Assembly (NCBI GenBank): GCA_964551315.1
Contig: CAZKCM010000010.1
Location: 26,371-90,370 of the forward strand
Source: Virgifigura sp964551315
GTDB taxonomy: Bacteria > Pseudomonadota > Alphaproteobacteria > Dongiales > Dongiaceae
DNA length: 64,000 nucleotides
Reading direction: 5' to 3'
Part shown: piece after piece, positions 35,194 through 44,445 of the stretch
How positions within the stretch are numbered: the stretch's first letter is position 1
How the letters are laid out: each line of letters starts with the position of its first letter
Program-made: the position numbers and the translations under genes
Notes under the pieces: model-generated
What the model saw: only the letters and a program-made list of their open reading frames with translations
The model's database searches: none
What the model was told of the DNA's origin: nothing

Positions 35194-37431
35194 ATGCCGG
35201 AGACGGAGGACGGCCCCGGACCGGCCGCCCCGATCGATCGGTCCGAGGCCGTGCGCGTGGCGCAGGGACCGGACACACACGCCATCGCCGCCGGCTCGCA
35301 GGTCATCGGGCGCCAGCCGCGCGTCCTGAAGTCCGGCGGCACCTTCGGCCTGTTCGACGCCTACGGCAACCTGTCGTCGGACGAGCACGCGGCCGAGGGC
35401 CTGTATGACGAGGACACGCGGTTCCTGTGCCGGCTCGTCCTGACGCTTGGCGACGCGCCGCCCCTGCTCCTCGGCTCGACGGTGGTCATCGGGACCGCGA
35501 CGCTCTCGATCGATCTTACGAACCCCGACCTCTTCCGGGACGGCGGCGGGCCGGTCGTCCCGCGCGAATCTCTGCATTTGCGCCGCGACAAGACGCTGGA
35601 GCCGGGCGTCTGTCGGGAACGCCTGAACGTCCATAACTTTGGCGACCGGCCCGTCAACTTGCCTCTTGCCCTCCGTTTCGCGGCCGATTTCTCCGACATC
35701 TTCGAGATTCGCGGTAAGCGGCGCCAGCAGCCCGGCCGGCGCCTGCCCGACGAGGTCGAGGGCAATGTCGTGCGCCTGTCCTATCGCGGGCGCGACGATA
35801 TCCTTCGCACCACCTGCCTGAGCTTCGCGCCGACACCCGACAGGTTGCAAAGCGACGAAGCCCATTACGAGCTTGCGCTCGCCCCGGGCGCGGAGGCAAC
35901 GATCGAGATCGAGATCCGCCTGTCCCGCAGATCCGTGGCGGACCGGGCGGAGAAGGCGCCGATGGACGGCGCGCGCCGGTCCGGCGTGCCGGCGGCAATC
36001 GGGGCGCGCCAGCGGACGACCGGAACGGCAATCGAGACCTCTGACACGTCCTTCAACGGTTGGCTCGCCCGTTCGCGCTCCGACCTCGACATGCTGGTCA
36101 CGGAGACCCAGGCCGGCCCCTACCCCTATGGCGGCATCCCGTGGTTCTGCACGAGCTTTGGCCGCGACGGCCTGATCACGGCCCTGCAATGCCTGTGGCT
36201 GGATCCCGACCTTGCCAAGGGCGTGCTGAACTTCCTCGCCGCCACGCAGGCGACCGAAACCGACCCAATGCGCGATGCCCAGCCGGGCAAGATCCTGCAC
36301 GAAGCGCGGAATGGCGAGATGGCGAATCTCGGCGAGGTTCCCTTCGGCCGCTATTACGGCAGCGTCGACGCCACGCCGCTCTTCCTCATGCTGGCCGGTG
36401 CCTATTGGGCGCGGACCGGCGACCTCGACTTCATCCGTTCGATCCTCCCGAACCTCGAAGCCGCGCTCGGCTGGATCGAGCACCACGGCGACCTCGACGG
36501 CGACGGCTTCGTCGAGTACAGCCGGGTTTCGCCGATCGGTCTCGTGAACCAGGGATGGAAGGATTCGCAGGACGCCGTTTTCCATGCCGACGGATCTCTC
36601 GCGGCCCCGCCGATCGCGCTCTGCGAGGTGCAGGGCTATGTGTATGCCGCGCTGCGCGCCTTCGCGGCAATCGCCGGCGCGCTGGGCGAAGCCGACCGCG
36701 CAGAGACGCTGACGCGCCGGGCGGCGGTACTGCGGGAGCGATTCGAAGAGGCGTTCTGGTGTGAAGATCTGTCGACCTACGCCCTGGCGCTCGACGGCAA
36801 CAAGCGGCCCTGCCGGGTCCGCGCATCGAACGCCGGCCACGCCCTCTTCACCGGGATCGCCGGCGAGGCGCATGGCGGCCGCGCCGCCGAAACGCTGATG
36901 AGCCCCGCCTTCTTCTCCGGCTGGGGCATCCGGACGGTCGCCGAGGGCGAGGCGCGATACAACCCCATATCGTACCACAACGGGTCGGTCTGGCCGCACG
37001 ACACCGCGCTGGTGGCCATGGGCCTGGCCCGGTACGGCCGGAAGGACGCGGCGCTGCAGCTGCTCACCGCCACCTTCGAGGCGGCGCAGGCCTTCGACCT
37101 CAACCGCTTGCCGGAGCTGTTCTGCGGTTTCCCAAGGCGGCCCAACGTTGCGCCCGGCCGCTATCCGGTGGCCTGCATCCCGCAGGCCTGGGCCTGCGCC
37201 AGCGCCTTCTCGATGCTGGGAGCCTGCCTGGGTGTGTCCTTCGACGCGGCGGCGCGCCGCATTCGGTTCTACCGGCCCGTCCTGCCGGCCTCCATCGATC
37301 GGCTCACGATCCGGGGCCTGTCGCTCCGCGACGCGACGGTGGACCTGCGGTTCGAACGCAACACCTCCGGCAGCCTCTCGGTTGCGGTGCTGCGCCGCAC
37401 CGGCGATGTCGAGATCGGCGTGACGGAGTAG
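35194..37431 (+). CDS. Amylo-alpha-1,6-glucosidase / glycogen debranching family enzyme
   Basis: 745 aa. The N-terminal beta-sandwich domain (about 30-230) carries TFGLFDAYGNLSSDEHAAEGLYDEDTRFL-type text. The (alpha/alpha)6 catalytic barrel follows, with GGIPWFCTSFGRDGLITALQ near 310, GKILHEARNGEMANLGEVPFGRYYGSVDATPLF near 370, and SYHNGSVWPHDTALVAMGLARYG near 590. Acidic residues in these blocks are the expected catalytic pair. It may trim alpha-1,6 branches of glycogen or act on trehalose-like glucans in stress. It follows the PRC-barrel gene by 8 bases and so likely shares its stress promoter. Confidence 0.88.
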   Translation: MPETEDGPGPAAPIDRSEAVRVAQGPDTHAIAAGSQVIGRQPRVLKSGGTFGLFDAYGNLSSDEHAAEGLYDEDTRFLCRLVLTLGDAPPLLLGSTVVIGTATLSIDLTNPDLFRDGGGPVVPRESLHLRRDKTLEPGVCRERLNVHNFGDRPVNLPLALRFAADFSDIFEIRGKRRQQPGRRLPDEVEGNVVRLSYRGRDDILRTTCLSFAPTPDRLQSDEAHYELALAPGAEATIEIEIRLSRRSVADRAEKAPMDGARRSGVPAAIGARQRTTGTAIETSDTSFNGWLARSRSDLDMLVTETQAGPYPYGGIPWFCTSFGRDGLITALQCLWLDPDLAKGVLNFLAATQATETDPMRDAQPGKILHEARNGEMANLGEVPFGRYYGSVDATPLFLMLAGAYWARTGDLDFIRSILPNLEAALGWIEHHGDLDGDGFVEYSRVSPIGLVNQGWKDSQDAVFHADGSLAAPPIALCEVQGYVYAALRAFAAIAGALGEADRAETLTRRAAVLRERFEEAFWCEDLSTYALALDGNKRPCRVRASNAGHALFTGIAGEAHGGRAAETLMSPAFFSGWGIRTVAEGEARYNPISYHNGSVWPHDTALVAMGLARYGRKDAALQLLTATFEAAQAFDLNRLPELFCGFPRRPNVAPGRYPVACIPQAWACASAFSMLGACLGVSFDAAARRIRFYRPVLPASIDRLTIRGLSLRDATVDLRFERNTSGSLSVAVLRRTGDVEIGVTE

Positions 37432-37456
37432 CCGCACGGAGCGAACGCGCGTGGGG

Positions 37457-37475
37457 GCGCGGTTTCGAACCGCGC
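37457..37475. terminator. Rho-independent-type terminator between convergent genes
   Basis: GCGCGGTT / AACCGCGC arms around TCG, followed by TGTTATT. It ends 44 bp after the debranching gene stop and precedes the convergent 37529 gene, so it may serve both. Confidence 0.65.
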
Positions 37476-37528
37476 TGTTATTGCCCCGAAGCGGACGTTG
37501 CCACGCGCACGAGCCAGCGGCGTTCTTC

Positions 37529-38086
37529 TTACTTGATCTCCCAGGCCGTGTTGTGCGGGATGTCGATCGCGAAGGCACCGGCGGGCGCGCCCTCCGGGGT
37601 CGGCTTCGTGATGCAGGCAAAGGGCTCTCGGCCGGTGATGCCCTTGTACTTGCCGGTGCCGCCCGTGATGGTATGGGTGCCGCAATTCATGTCCGGCTGC
37701 GATTCGTCGAGATCGCGCGTATCGAAGGTCGAGAAGACGACGTCGCCGTCGCTGTCGGTCAGCGCGCAGGCGCCGTCGATCCACTTCTGGGTACCCGCCT
37801 CGATGCTTACGGCCGAGCACTTCGCGTTCATCTTGTCGAACATCGGCTCGCCCTTCATGTTTTCGGTCGGCCCGGAGGCCTCCAGCGAGGTGGCCTTGCC
37901 GACGCCCGGGACGTCGATGGCCGCCAAGGGCCGGAACACGAAGTGCGTGACGTAGGAGGTCTCCCCCTTCTTTGCGATCTCGGCTCCGATGGCGACTCCG
38001 GCCACGGCCATGAACATCCCGGCAATAAGGGCTGATTTGACGAGCGTCATCCCTGCGGCGTGTGCCGCGGTCATCCTGACCGTCAT
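37529..38086 (-). CDS. Exported protein of unknown function, beta-barrel-like
   Basis: 185 aa. The ATG at 38086 has a strong GGAGGA five bases upstream. A signal peptide runs to about residue 36 (hydrophobic core SALIAGMFMAVAGVAIGAE). The mature part is rich in beta-strand patterns with three or four Cys (KCSAVS, GACALT, MNCGTHTITGG, FACITK) and a GGTGKYKGITGREPF segment. That segment recalls small lipocalin or allene-oxide-cyclase-like barrels seen in many proteobacterial unknowns. No function is claimed. Confidence 0.75.
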   Translation of the reverse strand: MTVRMTAAHAAGMTLVKSALIAGMFMAVAGVAIGAEIAKKGETSYVTHFVFRPLAAIDVPGVGKATSLEASGPTENMKGEPMFDKMNAKCSAVSIEAGTQKWIDGACALTDSDGDVVFSTFDTRDLDESQPDMNCGTHTITGGTGKYKGITGREPFACITKPTPEGAPAGAFAIDIPHNTAWEIK

Positions 38087-38149
38087 TGACTCCTCCTTGA
38101 GTCGAGCGGCGGCTTTAAGCCTATGCTCTGACTTTGGGAGCCGCCGCGG

Positions 38150-38260
38150 GCTGAAAGATGACTCGCTTTCGTTTGGGAAAATATTCTGAATTTAACGAAT
38201 ATTAATACAAAATATTACTGATGTCAAACAAAGTTCATTCAGATCACCGCCGCGCTTGAC
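38150..38260. other. AT-rich segment upstream of the DUF3572 gene
   Basis: An AT-rich stretch in an otherwise GC-rich window, with TAACGAATATTAATAC and ATATTACTG. It lies in the divergent spacer between the exported unknown and the DUF3572 gene and probably holds promoters. There is no clean -35/-10 pair I would name. Confidence 0.4.
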
Positions 38261-38316
38261 AAACGGGGCGCATGTTCTGCAAATGTTCCTATATCATCGA
38301 GCGCGGAGGGGAAGCG

Positions 38317-38616
38317 ATGCGGCCGGTCGGGGGACCCGTCAGCATGAGTCAGGAAGAAGCGGAGATCCTTGCCATTCGCGCGCTCGGCTTCGTGGCCGAT
38401 GACGACAACCGCCTCGCACGCCTGATCGCCCTTACGGGCCTGTCGGCGGACGACCTCCGGCAACGGGCAACCGATCCCGACTTCCTCGGAGCGCTGCTGG
38501 ATTTCCTGCTCGAGGACGAACGGATGCTGATGGACTTCGTCGCGCGGACCGGCATCCGGCCCGAGGCCCCCTATGCCGCGCGCCGCCGGTTCCCCGGCGC
38601 ACCGATTGACGGCTGA
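38317..38616 (+). CDS. DUF3572 family protein
   Basis: 99 aa. The ATG at 38317 is preceded by GGAGGGGAAGCG; a second ATG at 38344 is possible. The whole protein is the alphaproteobacterial DUF3572 domain: EAEILAIRALGFVADDDNRL, LIALTGLSADDLRQRATDPD, then FLGALLDFLLEDERMLMDFV. The function is unknown. It is helical and cytosolic with no membrane segment. Confidence 0.85.
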   Translation: MRPVGGPVSMSQEEAEILAIRALGFVADDDNRLARLIALTGLSADDLRQRATDPDFLGALLDFLLEDERMLMDFVARTGIRPEAPYAARRRFPGAPIDG

Positions 38617-38945
38617 GCGACGGAAAACCGGACGCACCGAGAGGCGGCGCTACCGGAGCTCGGAGGGCCTCTTCCAGGGCCGCCACGCGTCGGCTGGCTT
38701 GGCGCGCCAGCAGGTCACGCCCGGCCCCGGCAGCGAGCCGTCATCGGGGAGAGAGCTCCGCGCCACACCGTCCTTTCCATTGGCGTTCTACCGTGTAGGC
38801 TTCTAACGGATCCCCGCGCTCCGCCGTTCCGCCCCGGTTCCGGATGCCGCGCCGGATCACCGGGCCGCAGATCGCCGGGAGCGGTCAGGGCCGGACGCGC
38901 CGCACGCTCCGGCCGGAACAATCTCGGGAAAGAGGAGACGCCGCG

Positions 38946-39776
38946 ATGAGGACGATCGAACGGGACGTCGCCCGGCACTACACCCACGGCGCCCTGGAAC
39001 AGGCTATTCTGAACGGCCTCAAGGCCATGGACCGGGCGCTGGAGGAGATCGGGCCCGAGGACCTCGCCGCCGTCGACGAGTTCCATATCGGCGGGCGGGA
39101 GGCGACGGCCGATCTCGCCGAACGCTTGGCCCCGTCGCCGGGGACGTCCCTTCTCGACATCGGCTGCGGTCTCGGCGGGGCCGCGCGGTTCTTCGCCCGT
39201 CGCTACAACTGCCAGGTGACCGGCGTGGACATCACGCCGGAGTTCGTCGAGGTGGCCACGATGCTGACCCGGCGCGTCAACCTCGCCGAGCGGGTCGATC
39301 ACCGCGTCGCCAGCGCCCTCGACCTGCCCTTCGAAGACGGCCGCTTCGACGCCGCCACGTTGCTGCATGTCGGCATGAACATCCCGGACAAGGAAGCGCT
39401 GTGCGCCGAGGTCCGTCGGGTGCTGAAGCCGGGCGGGGCGTTCGCCATCTACGACATCATGCGCACCGGCGACGGCGAGCTGGACTATCCGGTGCCCTGG
39501 GCCGCAACGGCCGCGACCAGCTTCGTGGCCGGTCCGGAGACTTATCGGCAGGCCCTGGAAGCGGCCGGATTCGAGGTCGCGGCGGAGCGCGACCGCCGTG
39601 ACTTCGCGGTCGACTTCTTCCGCCGAATGCAGGCCCGGGTCGCCGAGAGCGGCCCGCCGCCCCTTGGCCTTCATATCCTGATGGGCGCCGACGCCCCACG
39701 GAAAGTGGCCAACATGATCGCCAGTCTGGAGAGCGGGCGCGTGGCGCCGGTCGAGATGATCTGTCGCCGGTCTTGA
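38946..39776 (+). CDS. Class I SAM-dependent methyltransferase
   Basis: 276 aa starting MRTIERDVARHYTHGALEQ, with AAAGAGGAGACGCCGCG upstream. The SAM motif is LLDIGCGLGGAARFFA near residue 75, the motif II acidic end is VTGVDITPEFVEVA, and AATLLHVGMNIPDKEALCAEV precedes GGAFAIYDIMRTGDGELDYP. The N-terminal YTHG/ILNGL segment and the overall length resemble the SDMT/ubiE-like small-molecule methyltransferases. The substrate is unknown. Confidence 0.85.
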   Translation: MRTIERDVARHYTHGALEQAILNGLKAMDRALEEIGPEDLAAVDEFHIGGREATADLAERLAPSPGTSLLDIGCGLGGAARFFARRYNCQVTGVDITPEFVEVATMLTRRVNLAERVDHRVASALDLPFEDGRFDAATLLHVGMNIPDKEALCAEVRRVLKPGGAFAIYDIMRTGDGELDYPVPWAATAATSFVAGPETYRQALEAAGFEVAAERDRRDFAVDFFRRMQARVAESGPPPLGLHILMGADAPRKVANMIASLESGRVAPVEMICRRS

Positions 39777-40025
39777 GCGTGACCCGGTTCCACCGCCGCG
39801 GCTCGGCGAGTGCACCTTGGTCGGCCGGACGCGCGGTGCGGCCCCTTGGGCGCCCCCCTTACACGGAAAACACGATAAACTTCGTTGACACCTCTCGAAC
39901 GCGACCGAAGATTAACCATCTAGGGGCCCGTGGCGTGAACGCGTCTCGGTCGAGAGGGTGGGCCAGCCGATCCGCTGCATGCTGGCCCAAACTCGTGATC
40001 GGCGCTGTCCGAAGAGGAGGCAGAT

Positions 40026-41327
40026 TTGACCGGCTTTGCCACGATGGGCCACGGACTCGGCGCTCGACAGGAGAATCTGCAGCCGGACGAGGCGAGCTTC
40101 CGGCTCCTGGTGCAGAGCGTCAGGGACTACGCCATCCTCATGCTCGACCCGGACGGCCGCATCGTGAGCTGGAACGAAGGGGCCGAACGGATCAAAGGCT
40201 ACACCGCCGACGAAGTCATCGGCCGATCCTTCGCGATTTTCTATCCGCCGGAAGCGGTCGCCAAGGGTTTTCCGCAACACAAACTGGATGTGGCCAGCCG
40301 TGAAGGACGCTTCGAGGACGAAGGCTGGCGGGTCCGCAAGGATGGCTCCCGTTTCTGGGCCAACGTCATCATCACCGCGCTGCGCGATTCCGAGGGCCGG
40401 CTACTGGGCTTTGCCAAGGTCACGCGCGACCTGACGGCCCGGCGCGAAGCCGAGGAGCAGGCTCGCCGCCTGGCCGCCGAGCAGGCCGCCCATGCCGAAG
40501 CGGCCGCCGGCAGCGAGGAACTTGCGCAGGCCAACGAGCGGCTGCGGCGGCAAGCCGTCGAGCTGCAGGAGGCGCTGGCCGCCACCAAGGCGGCGCGCGA
40601 CGCGGCCGAACGCGCCGCCGCGGCCGTGACCGAAGCGTATCAGGAGCTCGACCAGTTCGCTTATGTGGCATCGCACGACCTGAAGGCGCCGCTGCGCGGG
40701 ATCGCGAATCTGGCGCAGTGGCTTCAGGACGACCTGGGCGATCAGCTCACGGGCGAATCCAGGGAGCACATGCGTCTCCTCCAGGGCCGCGTGCGCCGGA
40801 TGGAAGCCCTGATCGACGGCATTCTCACCTACTCTCGCGCCGGCCGAAGGCTTGCGCCGCCGGAGACGGTGGAGACCGGCGCGCTTGTCCGGGAGGTGAT
40901 CGAACTTCTCGCGCCGCCCGCGGAGGTGACGATCGAACTGCCGGAGCGGTTTCCGACGTTCGAGACGGAACGCGTTCCGCTGCAGCAGGTCTTCATGAAC
41001 CTCATCGGCAACGCGGTGAAGTACAGCCGGGCCGCCCGCCCCGATGCGGTGGTCCGCATCGCCTGGCACGACGACGGAGACGCGTTCGAGTTTGCCGTCA
41101 GCGACAACGGGCCGGGAATCGCCCCCGAGTACCACGATCGAATCTGGGGTATCTTCCAGACGCTCTCGGCGCGCGACAAGGTGGAAGGCACGGGGATCGG
41201 CCTTTCGGTCGTCAAGAAGATCGTCGAAGGCCGCGGCGGCAAGGTGTCGCTCGACTCGGCGCCGAACAAAGGCGCGACGTTCCGGTTCGCTTGGCCCAAG
41301 GTGCCGAAGCAAGGATTTTCCGCATGA
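40026..41327 (+). CDS. PAS-domain sensor histidine kinase
   Basis: 433 aa from a TTG with GAGGAGG upstream; an ATG at 40044 is the alternative. A PAS/PAC sensor spans about 20-135 (VQSVRDYAILMLDPDGRIVSW, GYTADEVIGRSFAIFY, WRVRKDGSRFWANVIITAL). A long Ala/Glu-rich coiled coil (about 140-205) connects to HisKA with the phospho-His in YVASHDLKAPLRG. The HATPase has VFMNLIGNAVKYS, DNGPGIAPEYHDRIWGIFQTL and GTGIGLSVVKKIVEGRGG. The layout matches cytosolic phytochrome-like kinases. The stop overlaps the start of a response regulator. Confidence 0.93.
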   Translation: MTGFATMGHGLGARQENLQPDEASFRLLVQSVRDYAILMLDPDGRIVSWNEGAERIKGYTADEVIGRSFAIFYPPEAVAKGFPQHKLDVASREGRFEDEGWRVRKDGSRFWANVIITALRDSEGRLLGFAKVTRDLTARREAEEQARRLAAEQAAHAEAAAGSEELAQANERLRRQAVELQEALAATKAARDAAERAAAAVTEAYQELDQFAYVASHDLKAPLRGIANLAQWLQDDLGDQLTGESREHMRLLQGRVRRMEALIDGILTYSRAGRRLAPPETVETGALVREVIELLAPPAEVTIELPERFPTFETERVPLQQVFMNLIGNAVKYSRAARPDAVVRIAWHDDGDAFEFAVSDNGPGIAPEYHDRIWGIFQTLSARDKVEGTGIGLSVVKKIVEGRGGKVSLDSAPNKGATFRFAWPKVPKQGFSA

Positions 41328-41740
41328 GCAACGGACTCCTCAACATCCTCCTCGTCGAGGACGATGAAGTCGACGTGATGAACGTGAAGCGCGCATTCGC
41401 GCGGCACCACATCCGGAATCCGCTTTTCGTGGCAGGCGACGGGGTCGAGGCGCTTGAGATGTTGCGCAGCGACGAGATCCCGAAGGACCGGCGGATCGTG
41501 CTTCTCGACCTCAGCATGCCGCGGATGAACGGGATCGAGTTTCTCCGCGAGCTGCGGAAGGATCCGGACTTGTCAGCGACGACCGTCGTCGTTCTGACCA
41601 CCTCGAAGGACGACCAGGACAAGATCGATGCCTACAACCTGAACGTCGCCGGATATCTCGTAAAGCCCGTCACCTTCGCGAACTTCTGCGACGTCATGGT
41701 GGCGCTGAACAAGTACTGGTCCCTCGTCGAGTTCCCTTAA
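41324..41740 (+). CDS. Rcp1-type single-domain response regulator
   Basis: 138 aa. The ATG overlaps the kinase stop (ATGA), so the two are translationally coupled and almost certainly partners. It is a REC domain only: LLNILLVEDDEVDVMNVKRAF, phosphorylation site RRIVLLDLSMPRMNGIEFL, VVVLTTSKDDQD, and Lys in AGYLVKPVTFANF. The form is that of response regulators for phytochrome-like kinases. Confidence 0.93.
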   Translation: MSNGLLNILLVEDDEVDVMNVKRAFARHHIRNPLFVAGDGVEALEMLRSDEIPKDRRIVLLDLSMPRMNGIEFLRELRKDPDLSATTVVVLTTSKDDQDKIDAYNLNVAGYLVKPVTFANFCDVMVALNKYWSLVEFP

Positions 41741-41790
41741 GGTACGGTCATCGACGTCATGCCATCGATTCGACAAAAGGCGGCGCTCCC

Positions 41791-43326
41791 TTGACGCCGC
41801 CCGCAGGCACAGATCGGCTCCGCATTCTCCTCGTTGACGATGACGAGACCGACCGGCTTGCGGTTCGCCGTTGCCTGTATCGGTCCCGCCTGTCCGCCGC
41901 GGTCGACGAGGCGGGGACCGCGGCGGAAACGCTGAAGCTCCTTCGCGGCACCGCCTACGACTGCGTTCTCCTGGACTACTACCTCCCCGACATGCCCGGG
42001 CTTTCGCTGTTCAAGAGCCTGCGGTGCGAGGCTCCCGACATGCCGGTGGTGATATTCACCGGGCGAGGTGACGAAGACATAGCCGTGGAGCTGATGAAAG
42101 CCGGCGCGGCGGACTATCTGCCCAAGGCCTCGATGACGCCCGAACGGCTGGCGGCGGCCCTGCGCCACGCCCGGGAGCTGGCGCGGGTCGGCGTGGCGCG
42201 GCAGCAGGCCGAGGACGAGCTCAGAGCGCAGGAAAGCCGCTTTCGCACCCTGGCCAACGCCATCCCGCAGCTGGCCTGGATGGCGGATGCCGGCGGCGCG
42301 CGACATTGGTTCAATCAACGGTGGTTCGAGTACACGGGCGCGGCCTTCGACGAAGTGAAGGGGTGGAGCTGGCGTCGGCTCCACCATCCCGACCACGTCG
42401 ATCGCGTCACGGAACGCATCCACCGAAGCTGCGCGACGGGCGAACCGTGGGAGGATGTCTTCCCGCTCCGCGGCAAGGACGGGACGTACCGCTGGTTCCT
42501 CGCGCGGGCTCTGCCCGTGCACGAACCGGGCGGAACGATCGCCGGCTGGATCGGCACGTACACGGACATCACGGACCAGAAGAACGCCACGGCCGAACGG
42601 GAACGGCTTCTCGCGCTCGAGCAGGAGGCGCGCGGCAAGGCGGAACGCGCCACCAAGGCGCGCGACGAGCTGCTGGCCATCGTCGCCCACGATCTGCGCA
42701 ACCCGCTGCAGGTCATCATGAGCGCCGCCGCGAAGATCGCGCCGTTGCTTCTGGACGCAAAAGGCAGAAAGTACGTCGAGTTCATCCAACGCTCGGCCCG
42801 GGAGATGGATCGCCTGGTGCGCGATCTGATGGATGTGTCCAGCATGGAATCCGGAAGCTTCGCGGTGCAGCGAAAGCCGATCGAGCTCCGTCCGGTCCTG
42901 GAAGAGGCACGGCAGCGATTCGAGATGTCGGCCCGGGCACAAGAGATCACGCTCGACTGCGAGATCGACCCGGCCGTGCGGTCGGTGAACGCGGATCGCG
43001 GCCGCCTGCTCCAGGTCATCTCAAACCTGCTTGGAAACGCCTTCAAGTTCACGCCCGAGGGCGGCCGTGTCACGCTTCGCGCGCAACGGCGCGGGCACGA
43101 CGTCGAGATCGTCGTCGAGGACACGGGCCGAGGAATCCCGCCCACGAATCTGCCTCGCATCTTCGACCGGTTCTGGCGGGGCGATCGCGCGTCGCGGACC
43201 GGCGCGGGGCTGGGGCTGGCGATATGCAAGGGCATCGTCGAGGCCCATAACGGCCAGATCTGGGCTGAAAGCACCGTTGGCGTCGGAACCGCCGTCCATT
43301 TCACGATCGCCGCCGCGGACACGTGA
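41791..43326 (+). CDS. Hybrid sensor kinase with N-terminal receiver, PAS and histidine kinase
   Basis: 511 aa from a TTG start. The receiver is at about 10-125 (RILLVDDDETDRLAVRR, Asp in CVLLDYYLPDMPGLSLF, Lys in DYLPKASMTPERL). The PAS domain is at about 147-260 (FRTLANAIPQLAWMADAGG, RWFEYTGAAFDEV, WIGTYTDITDQKNA). HisKA has LLAIVAHDLRNPLQ and the HATPase has VISNLLGNAFKFTPEGG, DTGRGIPPTNLPRIFDRFWR and GAGLGLAICKGIVEAHNG. An N-terminal receiver implies it takes phosphate from another kinase, plausibly the 40026 kinase 51 bp upstream via the shared regulator. Confidence 0.93.
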   Translation: MTPPAGTDRLRILLVDDDETDRLAVRRCLYRSRLSAAVDEAGTAAETLKLLRGTAYDCVLLDYYLPDMPGLSLFKSLRCEAPDMPVVIFTGRGDEDIAVELMKAGAADYLPKASMTPERLAAALRHARELARVGVARQQAEDELRAQESRFRTLANAIPQLAWMADAGGARHWFNQRWFEYTGAAFDEVKGWSWRRLHHPDHVDRVTERIHRSCATGEPWEDVFPLRGKDGTYRWFLARALPVHEPGGTIAGWIGTYTDITDQKNATAERERLLALEQEARGKAERATKARDELLAIVAHDLRNPLQVIMSAAAKIAPLLLDAKGRKYVEFIQRSAREMDRLVRDLMDVSSMESGSFAVQRKPIELRPVLEEARQRFEMSARAQEITLDCEIDPAVRSVNADRGRLLQVISNLLGNAFKFTPEGGRVTLRAQRRGHDVEIVVEDTGRGIPPTNLPRIFDRFWRGDRASRTGAGLGLAICKGIVEAHNGQIWAESTVGVGTAVHFTIAAADT

Positions 43327-43413
43327 CCGCGCCGCACCGCCGAACCGCATCCGCCGACGCGCTCGTCCTTCGACCGTGTGGTCTGATGCGACTGCACGGC
43401 CTGGCCGGCCGGA

Positions 43414-44445
43414 TCAGGCGCCCTCCCCCGCCCGCTCCCGGAGCATGGCATAGGCGGCTTGCGGGAGGGTCACGCCTTCGGCTTCGGCGCGGCGGCGGCG
43501 ATCGAGGCGCCGTGTGCCGGGAAGGCGCGCACCGGGCTGCGCGGTGATCGCCGCGCACAGGGCCTCCACCCGCTCGACGAAGCCGCTCGCGCCGAAGGCG
43601 TCCGGCGCGATCACCAGGAAGAGCTGACCGACGCGCGGCGGCGGTCCGTCCGCCGAAAAGAAGGAGCTGGCCTCGAACCCGAAATTGGCCCCGGTGAAGC
43701 AGGTCGCGAGGATCTCTACCACCAGCGCAAGGGCGGCGCCCTTCGCGTCGCCCATCGGCAGCATCGCCCCGCCGAGCGCCGCCTTCGGATCGGTGGTGGC
43801 GCGGCCTTCCGCATCGATCGCCCAGCCTTCGGGAATCGCCTCCCCCCTCTGCGACGCGACCATGATCTTGCCGCGGGCCACCTTCGACAGCGAGAGGTCG
43901 ATCACCAGCGCGTCGCCGGGCGCGCCGTCCGCCCCCCGACGCGGGCAGGCGAAGGCGATCGGGTTGGTGCCGAACAGGGCCTTGCGGCCGCCCCAGGGCG
44001 CGATCGCCGCCGGGGAGTTGCCGAAGGCAAGGGCGACCAGCCCTCTGTCCGCCATCCGCTCGACGTGGTGGCCGGCCACGCCGAAATGGTGCGAGTTGGC
44101 GATCGCCACCGCGACGACGCCCTGCGCGGCCGCGGCCTCGGCGGCGGCGTCCAGCCCCCGCGCGATCGCCGGATAGGCAAAGCCGCAGCGCGCGTCGACG
44201 AGGATCGCCCCCGGCCGGACGCGGTGCAGCACGGGTGTGGCCCGGCCGTCCACCTTGCCGGAGGCGACCTGGTCGGCGTAGCTGGGCAGCCGCGAGACCC
44301 CATGCCCCGCCTGCCCGTCCGCCTCCGCCGCCGCCAGCGCGGCGGCCACGGGCTCTGCGTTCTCGGCGGAGGCCCCGGCGCGGACGAGCGCCTGCGCGAG
44401 CAGCCGGCGCAGCTCGTCCAGGGAAACGGTCACCTCGCCCGCCAT
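43414..44445 (-). CDS. comC: Ldh2-family dehydrogenase, probable (R)-sulfolactate dehydrogenase ComC
   Basis: 343 aa NAD(P)H-dependent oxidoreductase of the malate/L-lactate dehydrogenase (Ldh2/MDH type 2) family. Landmarks: EADGQAGHGVSRLPSYADQVASG, AIANSHHFGVAGHHVERMADRG with the catalytic His, and KALFGTNPIAFACPR. ComC of this family reduces sulfopyruvate to (R)-sulfolactate. The ATG overlaps the slcC stop (TGATG), and the neighbours are the sulfolactate sulfo-lyase genes. Sequence alone gives the family; the substrate follows from context. A hydroxy-acid other than sulfolactate is the alternative. Confidence 0.82.
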   Translation of the reverse strand: MAGEVTVSLDELRRLLAQALVRAGASAENAEPVAAALAAAEADGQAGHGVSRLPSYADQVASGKVDGRATPVLHRVRPGAILVDARCGFAYPAIARGLDAAAEAAAAQGVVAVAIANSHHFGVAGHHVERMADRGLVALAFGNSPAAIAPWGGRKALFGTNPIAFACPRRGADGAPGDALVIDLSLSKVARGKIMVASQRGEAIPEGWAIDAEGRATTDPKAALGGAMLPMGDAKGAALALVVEILATCFTGANFGFEASSFFSADGPPPRVGQLFLVIAPDAFGASGFVERVEALCAAITAQPGARLPGTRRLDRRRRAEAEGVTLPQAAYAMLRERAGEGA

